The position numbers and the translations under genes were made by a program. Below are positions 1 through 11,105 of a stretch of 64,000 nt of DNA, in pieces. Source of the DNA: Omphiscola glabra (taxonomy: Eukaryota; Mollusca; Gastropoda; Lymnaeidae); assembly GCA_964017045.1 (NCBI GenBank), contig OZ024801.1, positions 31,421,257 to 31,485,256 of the forward strand, written 5' to 3'. Below the pieces are notes generated by a model. That model made no database searches. It saw only the letters and a list, made by a program, of their open reading frames with translations, and was not told the DNA's origin. Each line of letters opens with the position of its first letter. Positions within the stretch are counted from its first letter, which is position 1.

Positions 1-86
1 AACAATAGCTTGGAGTCACGGGACAATAGCCTCGAGTCATGGGACAATAGCCTGGAGTCATGGGACAATAGCTTGGAGTCATGGGA
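1..86 (+). repeat. 21-bp minisatellite, cut by the window edge
   Basis: About four copies of a 21-bp unit with core GGGACAATAGCCTGGAGTCA. The same unit recurs at 541-782, so one locus is split by about 450 bp of unrelated sequence. Confidence 0.9.
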
Positions 87-540
87 CATTGGCTGTGGTG
101 CCATTGATGCTGATGATATCTTGAAAATGACATCGATACACTTAAGCCCCCCCCCCCCCCCCGTGGGCCTGACAACGTCACCGCCCGCAATCGGTTTGGA
201 GTTACTTAAGACTCCGACCATGACTTCGACCCGGCCTCTCCAGATGTTTGGAGACGGCGATGGCAAGTGGGTTTTAAATCTTACTCATTGAAAAAAAAAG
301 ATGTCAGTGGGCGGTGGCTGGGCTGAAGCCGGACCTCGACAGCTGTTAAGATTGTCAGCGATACATCAGGATGATAACATTGGTTAGGGGGTGGGATTAA
401 TCGCACTATTGCTCTGTGCGAGGTTTCTTTTTGGGTTTTTCCCTCGGTTTTGGTTTCACTGAGCTGTCGTTCTGACTTGAAGGATAAGAGGAGGAAAAAT
501 GAGTCCTTACGAAATTTAGCAAACTTACTGATGAGAGCGG

Positions 541-782
541 GAGGAGTCACGAGACGGTAGATAGGAGTCATGGGACAATAGCTTGGAGTCATGGGACAAT
601 AGCCTGGAGTCATGGGACAATAGCCTGGAGTCATGGTACAATAGCCTGGAGTCATGGGACAATAGCCTCGAGTCATGGGACAATAGCCTGGAGTCATGGG
701 ACAATAGCCTCGAGTCATGGGACAATAGCCTGGAGTCATGGGACAATAGCTTGGAGTCATGGGACAATAGCTTGGAGTCAAG
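541..782 (+). repeat. 21-bp minisatellite, main array
   Basis: About eleven to twelve copies of the GGGACAATAGCCTGGAGTCA unit. 21 is a multiple of three, so frames stay open on both strands; these are not genes. Sequence from 90 to 540 is otherwise unremarkable apart from a poly-C run near 147-162. Confidence 0.95.
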
Positions 783-1244
783 TGGGCCAAGAAGCCGTCC
801 GAAGATTTTGCCACCCAGCGAGAAAGAAACGCGAGCAAAGGCAAAGTTAATATAACGGATTTAAAAACAAACACGTGACTTAATCACATGCAGGAAAATG
901 CTAATGAGAAAAATAACATTCCATTTCATAAATTCAATGGCTCATCATATGCTCTTAAACCCCTGAAGGAACTCCTCACACCCCATGAAATGACACCTAG
1001 CACCCACTCGACGGGGGAGTGGAGTGGGTGACGCCCAGGTTACTAAACCCTGTCTGAGATGTTTAATGCAATCACAATAAATAACTATTTTCTAGGTGCG
1101 ATAACTCTGTTCCATTTCTCCTACAGCTCACTTTAGTTAGGAACACAAGCCAGTGTTATGTTTCTCTACTTTCAGAAACAAATATGTTGCAACGCTGTCT
1201 TCGCATCCTTTATTATTCCTTGTTTTTAAAATTACTGTTTAATT
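783..1244. other. No gene seen
   Basis: Mixed-composition sequence between two arrays. No open frame, RNA gene or transposon terminus was recognised. Confidence 0.5.
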
Positions 1245-1465
1245 TATTGCCCCACTCCTATTCTAATTTTACTCCCTATTGCCCCACCACTATTCTAACT
1301 TTACTCCCTATCGCCCTACCCCTATTCTAACTTTACTCCCTATTGCCCCACTCCTATTCTAACTTTACTCCCTATTGCCCCACCACTATTCTAACTTTAC
1401 TCCCTATTGCCCCACCACTATTCTAACTTTACTCTCTATTGCCCCACCCCTATTCTAACTTTAAA
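1245..1465 (+). repeat. ~33-bp minisatellite (CCTATTGCCCCAC)
   Basis: About six to seven copies of a unit containing ATTGCCCCAC, CTATTCTAAC and TTTACTCC, with point variation. A short GCATTACCGCCCT repeat follows at 1552-1602. Confidence 0.9.
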
Positions 1466-1767
1466 AAACTGTGGGTAAAAAAAAAATCTTTGAAAAAACA
1501 AACCTTCCAATAATGGCTCACCTAATGTTTGGGTACTTGAACTGTTAGGGCCCTCTGCATTACCGCCCTGTGCATTACCGCCCTCTGCATTACCGCCCTT
1601 TGATGCTTTAATGGTGATCGATCTCCCCCCCCCCTGTGAACTTGGTCAGCCGATTACAGCAGTGATTTACGCTAGAGATCAGACTCGGTAGAAGTAGAGT
1701 TGAAGGTGGACGAGCTTAAGATGAAGAGCATAAGATAGGATCCAGGAATAATTGACCTTTGGGGGCA

Positions 1768-2645
1768 TGTGGGGGGAAAGGGAGGAAGGGGGAGAAAGGA
1801 GGAGGGGGAGAAAGGAGGAGGGGGGAGAAAGGAGGATGGGGAGAAAGGAGGAGGGGGAGAAAGGAGGAGGGGGAGAAAGGAGGAGTGGAGAAAGGAGGAG
1901 GGGAGAAAGGAGGAGGGGGAGAAAGGAGGAGTGGAGAAAGGATGAGTGGAGAAAGGAGGAGGGGGAGAAAGGAGGAGGGGGAGAAAAGAGGAGGGGGAGA
2001 AAGGAGGAGTGGAGAAAGGAGGAGGGGGAGAAAGGAGGAGTGGAGAAAGGAGGAGGGGGAGAAAGGAGGAGGGGGGAGAAAGGAGGAGGGGAGAAAAGAG
2101 GAGGGGGAGAAAGGAGGAGGGGGAGAAAGGAGGAGGGGGGAGAAAGGAGGAGTGGAGAAAGGAGGAGGGGTGAGAAAGGAGAAGGGGGAGAAAGGAGGAG
2201 GGGAGGAGGATGGAGAAAGGAGGAGGGGGAGAAAGGAGGAGGGGGAGAAAGGAGGAGTGGAGAAAGGAGGAGTGGAGAAAGGAGGAGGGGGGGAAAGGAG
2301 GAGGGGGAGAAAAGAGGAGGGGGAGAAAAGAGGAGGGGGAGAAAAGAGGAGTGGAGAAAGGAGGAGGGGGAGAAAGGAGGAGTGGAGAAAGGAGGAGGGG
2401 GAGAAAGGAGGAGGGGGGAGAAAGGAGGAGGGGGGAGAAAGGAGGAGGGGAGAAAAGAGGAGGGGGAGAAAGGAGGAGGGGGAGAAAGGAGGAGGGGGGA
2501 GAAAGGAGGAGGGGGGAGAAAGGAGGAGTGGAGAAAGGAGGAGGGGTGAGAAAGGAGAAGGGGGAGAAAGGAGGAGAGGAGGAGGATGGAGAAAGGAGGA
2601 GGGGGAGAAAGGAGGAGGGGGAGAAAGGAGGAGGGGGAGAAAAGT
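1768..2645 (+). repeat. Polypurine minisatellite, ~880 bp
   Basis: Nearly pure A/G strand made of 13-18-bp units such as GGAGAAAGGAGGAGGG with occasional single T (GAGTGGAGAAAGG). The long Gly/Arg/Glu/Lys or Ser/Pro/Leu/Phe open frames here are composition artefacts. Such homopurine tracts are known to adopt triplex structures; that is inference for this one. Confidence 0.95.
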
Positions 2646-3099
2646 GGGGGTGGGTCCGCGCCTGGCGGCCATTTTTTCTATATAAGGAAGGGTGGCATTT
2701 TTGGCCAACTGCAGAGCTTTTATTTCTTGGAAGTAGGTGGCAAAAATCTTGTCACGCCTCGGTTGGCATTAACCCTAGCTACGCCAACGCCTTGAAGACG
2801 TCTCTGCGGGGGAAAAAACGTGGGTTTGGGACGGGCATGGCGGCGGGGTGCCGAAGAAGTCTCTTTTGGTGTCCGGACCTGGAGAAAGTGGGCGGCAGCA
2901 CGCGTGAGACTCGCTTGATCAGGGATGACGGATGAGCTGCCCATTGCGTGTTGGCCGATCAACGGCTATGTAGGAAAACCACGGTTGTGACGTAAAATCC
3001 CCCCCCCCCAATTGCCTGTCAAACTCGACGTTGAGATTATAATAGTGATGTTGCCAGTGCGCAATTCTGTATCAAAGGCCGCCCGGAGTTGAAGCTATG
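2646..3099. other. No gene seen
   Basis: Single-copy-looking flank of the polypurine array with a poly-C run at 3000-3009. Nothing recognisable was found. Confidence 0.5.
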
Positions 3100-3119
3100 C
3101 ATCAACGTTCATACAACAG

Positions 3120-3300
3120 GCACACTTCATATGCCATGCATCATCATTGTAAATACAACATCGTATGCCACACATCATCATTGTAACTTCAACATCATAT
3201 GCCACACATCATCATTGTAATTAGAGCATCATATATCATACATCATCATTGTAAATACAACATTATATACCATTGCTAATACATCATATACTTGCAATGG
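3120..3300 (+). repeat. Degenerate ~35-38-bp repeat (CATCATCATTGTAA)
   Basis: Four to five decayed copies combining a CATCATATGCCA-like piece with CATCATCATTGTAA and TACAACAT. A looser run of ATCCAACATCATATCC-like words continues to about 3430. Confidence 0.75.
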
Positions 3301-3639
3301 TAAATAAATACAAAATCGTATAATCCAGCATAATATCCAACATCACATCCAACATCATAGACAACACCTAATCCGAAATCTTATCCAGCATCTTATCCAA
3401 CATTATATCCAACGTATCCAGCATCACGAACAACGTCATATCCCAGAACCGTTAACAATTCTGGTTATAATTAGGATAAAAACTTTTAACACGTAATCAT
3501 ATTGACACGTTAAGGGCTTAATGCCAGGGTAGACAACCGTCCTTAAAGTGACGAGACGTCCGGAAAAATTTGAATTAAAATGACGTGTCCGTAAAAAAAG
3601 TTCGTAAGAACGTAAGAATCTCTGTTCAAACGTTAAACA

Positions 3640-3745
3640 CTGTCTGAGTATCACGTGAGGCGGGTTGGGGGTGAATGGGTATTGAGGTTAAACCCTGTAT
3701 GAGTATCACGTGAGGCGGGTTGGGATGAATGGGTATTGAGACCTG
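3640..3745 (+). repeat. Two-copy 55-bp direct repeat
   Basis: GAGTATCACGTGAGGCGGGT occurs at 3646 and 3701, followed in both by GGGTATTGAG. A separate two-copy repeat with ATCGATTACCGTAT-like words and CCCCACTTCCCCACACAT follows at 3765-4040 and is the target of the next MITE. Confidence 0.8.
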
Positions 3746-3842
3746 TTACATGGCATTATATATTGATTACCGTATTTGGTCCCACTCCCCACTTCCCCAC
3801 ACATTGTTTTATATATCGATTACCGTATCTGGTCCCACCCCC

Positions 3843-4002
3843 CAATCGCGTAGCGAGGGGGGGCATCATGCCCCGGGCGCTACTCACAAAGGGGCGCCAA
3901 ATGCTATATTTTACATATAATATTGTATGGTTTTCGAATAGAGGGGGGGGGCGCTAAAAAGATATTGTGCCCCGGGCGCGAGTTAAGCTCGCTACGTCAC
4001 TG
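3843..4002 (-). mobile_element. hAT-type MITE, CAGTGGCGTAG family, copy 1
   Basis: Termini are CAATCGCGTAGC and GCTACGTCACTG, slightly decayed versions of the family TIR CAGTGGCGTAGC. It is flanked by a perfect 8-bp target duplication CCACCCCC (3835-3842 and 4003-4010). The interior (GCGCCCGGGGC, TTTGGCGCCCC) matches the element at 5300 in reverse orientation. No coding capacity. Assignment to hAT rests on the 8-bp duplication and CAG...CTG ends. Confidence 0.85.
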
Positions 4003-4214
4003 CCACCCCCACTTCCCCACACATGACTTTATATATTGAGGACCCCAGACCTGTTTACGTTTTTTGTGCACAATGTACGATTTTAAGGTGTATACATTAT
4101 ATATATTGTATGTTTATTTTTTATTATTAAGATAATGTATTGAACGATTTTGTGATGATATTCTACGATTTTAAGAGTTTGGAGGTAAACCCGTCTGGTA
4201 CCCTAGCTGGTCCC

Positions 4215-4505
4215 ACCCCCTTACCCACCTATTCCCCATCCATTCCCTACCTGTTCCCTAATCTCCACTCCCCCTTCCTCGCCACCCCCCTTCCCCACTC
4301 CCCTTTCCTCGCCCCCTTCCCCACTCCCCCTTCCCCACTCCCCCTTCCCCACTCCCCCTTCCCCACTCCCACTCCCCCTTCCTCGCCACCCCTTCCCCAC
4401 TCCCCCTTCCCCACTCCCCCTTCCTCACCACCCCTTCCCCCACTCCCCCTTCCTCGCCCCCCCCCTTCCCCACTCCCCCTTCCTCGCCACCCCCTTCCCC
4501 ACTGT
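4215..4505 (+). repeat. Pyrimidine-rich minisatellite (CCCACTCCCCCTT)
   Basis: Tandem CCCCACTCCCCCTTCC-like units of 13-18 bp with interspersed CCTCGCCACC. The Pro/Ser/Leu open frame over it is compositional. Confidence 0.9.
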
Positions 4506-4621
4506 GAAAGCAGGTATCAGAGATACATTAACAGAATGATGTCAAATTACAATAATACAAAAAACCAAACAAACCAGACCAGACCAAAGCAAACCAAACC
4601 AAACTTCCTTACATCATGAAG

Positions 4622-5055
4622 CAGGGGTGGGAAACCCCAAACGTCTTCGTCTGCCATCGTGATCACGAGACGACCTTGGCGGGCCGCATGTCACGGCTCT
4701 TAAATAGAAATACATAAAAAATACCACCCAAAAACGATGTACATAATGTTAATAATGTATTTATTCTTAATGCAGAAATGTCTCAAATGATAATACGTCC
4801 ACACGTGACCCACACGTGACTCACACGTGACCAACATGTGACCCACACGTTACCCACACGTGACCCACATGTTACCCACACGGGGTGCACATGCATAAGT
4901 AACGAAAGTTAAATTAAGATATAACTCTGTATTTTAAAAAAAAAGAAAAAAAGTTTGTATTCATTAATTTCAAAAGTGCGCTTATAAGCAGAAAATGACA
5001 TCCCCGGTGGGCCGCAAAATTATCGTGGCGGACCGCATGCGGCCCGATGGGTACA
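4622..5055. mobile_element. Decayed hAT-type MITE (CAGGGGTGGGAAAC terminus)
   Basis: The left end CAGGGGTGGGAAAC equals that of the element at 60628, and GCGGACCGCATGCGGCCCG near 5030 matches its subterminal GGCCGCATGCGG. The right terminus is not recognisable, so the boundary is approximate. The interior contains a CACACGTGACC array. Confidence 0.5.
4796..4882 (+). repeat. 12-bp minisatellite (CCCACACGTGAC)
   Basis: About seven copies of CCCACACGTGAC, with GTTA and CATG variants, inside the decayed MITE. Each unit carries the palindrome CACGTG. Confidence 0.85.
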
Positions 5056-5299
5056 GTACACATTAGTTGTGATGACTAAGAAGAAGGAAGGTCTTCCTTT
5101 GTAGCAATGACGTAGTAACCAGAGACCGTATGTCTTGTTATTGGTTACATTTACGAATTAAAAAGAATTTTAAAAAAACCCCACAAAATTACTTTTGTAA
5201 GAAAGGCTTTGTCTAGTAAACCGTCTCTTTCAAACACAAATAGAACATGAACCTTACCTTAAACATTGCGACCCCCTTGTATAGAGGCAATGTGACACG

Positions 5300-5482
5300 C
5301 AGTGGCGTAGCGAGCTTAACTCGCGCCCGGGGCACAATATCTTTTTAGCGCCCCCAATACCTTTTTAGCGCCCCCCCATTCGAAAACCATACAATATTAT
5401 AGTAAAATATACCATTTGGCGCCCCTTTGTGAGTAGCGCCCGGGGCATGATGCCCCCCTTTCCCCCCCTCACTACGCCACTG
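5300..5482 (+). mobile_element. hAT-type MITE, CAGTGGCGTAG family, copy 2
   Basis: Ends are CAGTGGCGTAGCGAG and CACTACGCCACTG. Flanking octamers GTGACACG (5292-5299) and GTGACAAG (5483-5490) agree at 7 of 8. Its interior is near-identical to copy 1 in the opposite orientation, including the TTCGAAAACCATACAATATT core. Non-coding. Confidence 0.85.
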
Positions 5483-5490
5483 GTGACAAG

Positions 5491-6845
5491 TGACAATAAA
5501 ATACAAATAGAATATAAACCTTACCGACCTTTTTTTTAAAAAATTGAGACCCCCTTTTATAGAAGCAATGTGACACGTGATCCGATTTTATGGAATCAAA
5601 GGGACCCTTCATCGCATTTTATACAAACAAATCGACCCGCAACACCAAAATTTAACAGAAGAAAATTTATTCAAAATGTAAACCAAAAATTTTTTTAAAA
5701 ACGCCATTAAAATCAATAATTTTTTTCAGTCGGTGAGCCCACAGAAAACCCATGAGAAAGAAAGGGTAGATACGCCCGGAAGTGACATTGCCCCAACACC
5801 CACCGTTTCTCTTTCCATTCTCCGCAAGGAAGAAGAGTGGAGCTAGCCCACTATAATATCCGGTTGCCTGGTCTGGGCGAAAAGGGGCGACAGGTTTATA
5901 GGGACGTTATATCACGCGACGGCCTCCCCTTATTGTTTACTTCCAGGATTCCGTAAACCCCCCCCCGTACCACCCCACCCGGCCGTAGGTCTCAGATATC
6001 CCCAGAGTTACGCGAGACAAGAGCGCCAGGGATGGTGGTTCGAGGAAGGTATGGAGTGGGTCATTGCAGCACTAACCCGTCTAATCTTGCATCAGACATG
6101 CGCAGAGCGTGAACTGCTGAGAATGGCCAGTGGTCCTCATATCGCGATAGTGCAAGTCTGAATTGTTTGCTGGTCACTGCAAACAGGGTAGTGTGAAGTG
6201 AGGTGGGGGGGGGCGCTAACATCGGGAGGGAGTATCGTCGGTCAATACCACCTTTATTTTTAGTGAATTCAACGATAAAGTGACAATTTCTTCACAAAGA
6301 CAAGGGGCGCCAAATTCGTGTTATCACTGCCCACTCTGGTGACACCTTCTTCTGTTTATTGGGGGCGCCTTTTCAGGTTTCGCCCAGGGTGCCGCTTTTC
6401 CTCGTCACAGCCCTGAATGCGTGTATTAATCTCCAACCAACGTGAAGAAAAATACAGTTGTAAGGTTATAATGGACAAGGGTCGGCAACTTACGGCACGC
6501 GTGTTGTAGAGCAATTAATTAACATTGGTATGCTTAACACCAAAACCATAAATAATTACAAAAGGAAATGACCATAAGAAATTAGCCTTACGAGGTAGAC
6601 TTATACTTATAAGAAAGCCATCTGAAGGAATTACAAATCCTACTCTTGGCACAAAATCACATTTGTCCTGTCGGCCGAGGAAGGCTTTTAGCCGAAACGT
6701 TCTTCTTTGATTGTCCTGTCTTTCTACCCCAAGCTTCCACGACACTTTATTGTTCTACTATTTCCATTACACAGCTTGAACACAGTCCTTCATTAATTAC
6801 ACAATATATTACAAGAAGGCTCCCCCCCCCCCCCCATTTTTTCAA
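5491..6845. other. No gene seen; possible old transposon remnants
   Basis: No convincing coding sequence. A GGCGCC-containing stretch at about 6200-6415 ending in CAGCCCTG looks like a decayed MITE, but paired termini with a target duplication were not found. Confidence 0.45.
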
Positions 6846-6850
6846 CCGGC

Positions 6851-7592
6851 ATAGGACAAGAGAGTTACACTAAAGATGTAAGACCTACCTATGCTCATCT
6901 TGTAGGTCACTGAGTCAGTAAACCAAGAGAGTTACACTAAAGATGTAAGACCTACCTAGACTCATCTTGTAGTTCACTGAGTCAGTAGGACAAGAGAGTT
7001 ACACTAAAGATGTAAGACCTACCTAGACTCATCTTGTAGGTCACTGAGTCAGTAGGACAAGAGCGTTACACTAAAGATGTAAGACCTACCTAGGCTTATC
7101 TTGTAGGTCACTGAGTCAGTAGGACAAGAGAGTTACACTAAAGATGTAAGACATACCTATATACTCATCTTGTAGGTCACTGAGTCAGTAGGACAAGAGA
7201 GTTACACTAAAGATGTAAGACCTACCTAGACTCATCTAGTAAGTCACTGAGTCAGTGGGACAAGAGAGTTACACTAAAGATGTAAGACCTACCTAGACTC
7301 ATCTTGTAGGTCACTGAGTCAGTAGGACAAGAGAGTTACACTAAAGATGTAAGACATACTTATATACTCACCTTGTAGGTCACTGAGTCAGTAGGACAAG
7401 AGAGTTACACTAAAGATGTAAGACCTACCTCCACTCATCTTATAGGCCACCTATTCAGTAGGACAAGAGAGTTACACTAAAGATGTAAGACATACTTATA
7501 TATTCATCTTGTAGGTTACTGAGTCAGTAGGACAAGAGAGTTACACTAAAGATGTAAGACATACCTATATACTCATCTTGTAGGTCACTGAG
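6851..7592 (+). repeat. 67-bp minisatellite
   Basis: About eleven copies of a ~67-bp unit containing GGACAAGAGAGTTACAC, TAAAGATGTAAGACCTACCT, CATCTTGTAGGTCAC and TGAGTCAGTA. Two unit variants occur: ACCTACCTAGACTC and ACATACCTATATACTC. TGAGTCA, a canonical AP-1 site sequence, is present in nearly every unit; a regulatory role is untested. Confidence 0.95.
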
Positions 7593-7734
7593 CGAGACGA
7601 ACTGCATGTTTAGAGACTCTATTACCATCAAGGAACGTGTTTTCTCTTTCTGCATCACTGACCAGGTCCAGCAGACCGGAAAAAACAAACACATTCTTTG
7701 ATTTCACCAGTATCCAGACGTCCTGAGTCCGAAC

Positions 7735-7845
7735 CCGACTTCTCCCTCGGTTTATCGACTCCGCCCTCGGTTGTTCGACTCCGCCCTCGGTTGTTCGACT
7801 CCGCCCTCGGTTGTTCGACACCGTCCTCGGTTGATGGACTTTAAT
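7735..7845 (+). repeat. 20-bp minisatellite (CTCGGTTGTTCGACTCCGCC)
   Basis: About five copies with one or two substitutions each. Confidence 0.9.
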
Positions 7846-8374
7846 TAGGTTAAAAGGTGACCCCGGGTCTTCTCTAATATCCTGACACATGTGTAGTAAC
7901 GTAGCTATGATTACTGCCGCCCGGGGAGGGGGGGGGGGAAGGGGCAAGATTTTTGCGACCCTCTTCCCACGACACCCCCATCCCCCTGAAATTATCCGAA
8001 TATAATAAACTATAAACCAAAAAAAAAAAAAAAAAAAAAAAAAAACCATCAAATTTGAATTTTTAAAATGCTAAAATAAAAAAAAGGAATTAAATGTTTT
8101 TCGTCAAGAAGTTCAAACCAATTACCGCATGTTTCGTTCACCCCCCCCCCCCCCCAAAGCACACGCACACGCACACCCACACACACACGACATACCTAAT
8201 GTTATTTAGCTCTACACAACAACTGCGTGTTATTGTACCTGTTGTCACAAGGCCCCCGATCAGATATTTGTAATCTATTTATAGCCGATCTAATCGATGC
8301 ACAAGTGATTGGAGGCAGACGATTGGAAACCTGACACCTACCTGGCAGCTCGTTTGTTGTGATGCATCTGTCGG

Positions 8375-8590
8375 TGATGAGGGGGCAGGTCAGGTCACGT
8401 GGCAGGGAATGTCACGTTACAGGCGAGTTATACGCGGATGAAGAAATGTCACGCGACAAGGAATTTTACGTGGACAGGGAATGTCACGTGACAGGGAATT
8501 TTATGTGGGAAGCGAATGTGACGTGGCAGGGAATCGTTATATGGACAACGAATGTCACGTGACAGGGAACTGCGCGGACAGGAAATGTTA
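8375..8590 (+). repeat. Degenerate GTCACGTGACAGGGAAT repeat
   Basis: About eight decayed units alternating GTCACGTGACAGGGAA and TACGTGGACAGGGAAT. A 67-codon open frame here is a by-product. Confidence 0.75.
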
Positions 8591-8604
8591 TGGGGTCAGG
8601 GAGC

Positions 8605-9005
8605 CCTTAACACCAGTCATTAGATGGCTACGTCTTTAGCTGTGAAAAAATACTTATAACACTAGTGGCTAGACAGCTATGTCTTTAGCTGTGAAAGATT
8701 CCTTTAACACCAGTGGTTAGACACCTATGTCTTTAGCTTTGAAAGATTCTTTTAACACCAGTCATTAGATGGCTACGCATTTACTGTGAAAAAATCCTTT
8801 AACGCTAGTGTTAGATGGCTATGTCTTTAGCTGTGAAAGATTCCTTTAACATCAGTGGTTAGACAGCTATGTCTTTAGCTGTGAAAGATTCCTTTAACAC
8901 CAGTGGTTAGACAGCTATGTCTTTAGCTGTGAAAGATTCCTTTAACTTTAACACCAGTCATTAGATGGCTACGTCTTTAGCTGTGAAAGATTCCTTTAAC
9001 ACATT
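8605..9005 (+). repeat. ~48-bp minisatellite
   Basis: About eight units made of CCTTTAACACCAGTGGTTAG, ACAGCTATGTCTTTAGCTG and TGAAAGATT, alternating CAGTCATTAGATGGCTACG and CAGTGGTTAGACAGCTATG versions. Confidence 0.93.
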
Positions 9006-9804
9006 TGGTCAGATGTATGTAATGAAGAAATAAATTTGATTAATGTAGCTCTTTAAACTGAGTTTCCCCACCTGGCAGACCAAATTTATGAACAATTCAA
9101 ACGCTGTACAAGATAAGAGTCCCAATATTCTGATTCAATAAAACAACGTTAATAACCATTGTAACACCGGTTACTGTTTCTTGGTAAGTCGTTGGGGCCA
9201 CCACAGTATTGGGTTACATTTTTTTTCTTCTTACAGAGAACTACACAGATCATGACGCCCTCCAACCATAACCCCACCCCATCCCACTTTCCAACGCCTC
9301 TTACAAGAAGAGTTGTTGAGCGGACTTTTTCTGTGTGGCCTAACTCCGTTTGGTACACCCAAAATTTTTTATTTTTTTTTAAATTTGATATTGAACATTA
9401 ATTAATACAGTAGTTAAATCTGCCAGAGAAGTAAATATCTACAGTTATAAAAGAATATATGTTTTAAAAAGGGATTTATAATAAATGGAAATCGAATATG
9501 AATCTAATTAGGAATGTGCAAGACTGACATAATCGAGTCATCAAAAGACACCGTATCCATCGCGCCCCCCTCCCATTCCCACCCCCCGAAATGGTGTTTA
9601 CACATGACACGGACCCCCCCCCCCCCCATAAAAATTACATTATATTAACTTCGATTTTGTTCGCTGGGGGCTGGCATCCACTTCCCGTCAACCTATCGAG
9701 CAGTTACTTGGCACATAGACTCGTTGCTGAAGACAAAATATGCATAGAAAATTGATTGGTTTCAATACTTTTTTTGCTGCATGCTCTTGTAACGTCCAGA
9801 CATG

Positions 9805-10450
9805 TTAGCAGCGTTATCATAGGACTTACCTCTACCGTTCGATATCATAGGACTGACCTCTGCGTGTCGATATTATAGGACTGACCTCTACGTCTCGATA
9901 TTGTAGGACTGACCTCTACGTCTCAATATCATAGGACTGACCTCTACGTCTCGATATCATAGGATTGACCTATACGAATCGATATCACAGGACTGACCTC
10001 TACGTCTCGATATTGTAGGACTGACCTCTACTCATTATGATAGGACTGACCTCTACATCTCCTTATCATAGGACTGACCTCTACGTCTTGATATCATAGG
10101 ACTGACCTTTACGTCTCATTATAATAGGATTGACCTCTACGTCTCGATATCATAGGACTGACCTCTACGTCTCATTATCATAGGACTAACCTCTACGTCT
10201 TGATATCATAGGACTAACCTCTACGTCTCATTATCATAGGACTGACCTCTACGTCTCATTATCATTAGACTGACCTCTACGTCTCGATATCATAGGACTG
10301 ACCTCTACATCTCATTATCTTAGGACTGACCTCTACGTCTCGATATCATAGGACTGACTTCTACGTCTCATTATCATAGGACTGACCTCGACGTCTCATT
10401 ACCATAGGACTTAACCTCTACATCTTTTATCATAGAGCTAACCTCTACAA
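9805..10450 (+). repeat. ~27-28-bp minisatellite (CATAGGACTGACCTCTACG)
   Basis: About 24 units of CATAGGACTGACCTCTACG plus TCTCGATAT or TCTCATTAT. The alternation of GATAT and ATTAT spacers suggests two-unit higher-order units in part of the array. Confidence 0.94.
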
Positions 10451-10789
10451 TCCGAGAAGATTAGCATACAGTCTTGTTAGTAATGTAAAACCTTATTTGC
10501 CGTCTCTTCCCCAGTATGGCTTTTCATTTCTAGATTTGTTAAAAATCTTTCAGTGGCTGTCCATTCTTTTAAGTGTATCGAAGTACAACACTTAACCGAT
10601 CGACCTCTGACAACGATGTCACATCTGGTGTTGAATCCAGTTTTACTAAAATAACCGGAAGTCTCACTTGTTCAAAAATGTGACTGTGGACCTTTTCTAA
10701 TATTAACTGAAGCAGTTCCTTGTGGGTAGTCGCTGACAGTAAGAAATGTTTGGAAATGTGACCTGCAAAATTTAGACCAGAATGGGCAT

Positions 10790-11105
10790 TTAGCTCTTAT
10801 AGCCCTAATGGCTCAAACGGCTCGATTAGCTCTCATGGCTCTACTGGCTCTAATGGCACTATTGGCTCCAATGGCTCTAATAGCTATAAATGACTCTATT
10901 GGCTCTAATGGCCCTAATGGCTTCAGTGGCTTTATTAGCTCTAATAGCTCTCATGGGTCTATTAACTCTAATGGGTCTAATGGCTCTAATAGCTCCAATG
11001 GCTCTAATGGTTTGCTTTATTGTCTCTAATGGCTGTAATGGCCCTAAAGGCTTTATTAACTCTAATGGCTCTAAAAGCTCTAATTCTAATGGCTCTAAAA
11101 TGGTC
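10790..11105 (+). repeat. 9-bp repeat (GGCTCTAAT)
   Basis: Degenerate tandem GGCTCTAAT/GGCCCTAAT units, roughly 30 copies. Being a multiple of three, the units hold open frames on both strands. Confidence 0.9.

Noticed and set aside
1716..2935. Several 200-330-codon open frames on both strands
   Set aside because: They lie in a purine-only repeat and encode simple Gly/Arg/Glu/Lys or Ser/Pro/Leu/Phe strings; openness follows from composition.
6200..6415. Possible MITE rich in GGCGCC
   Set aside because: Paired termini and a target duplication could not be found; only mentioned as possible debris.
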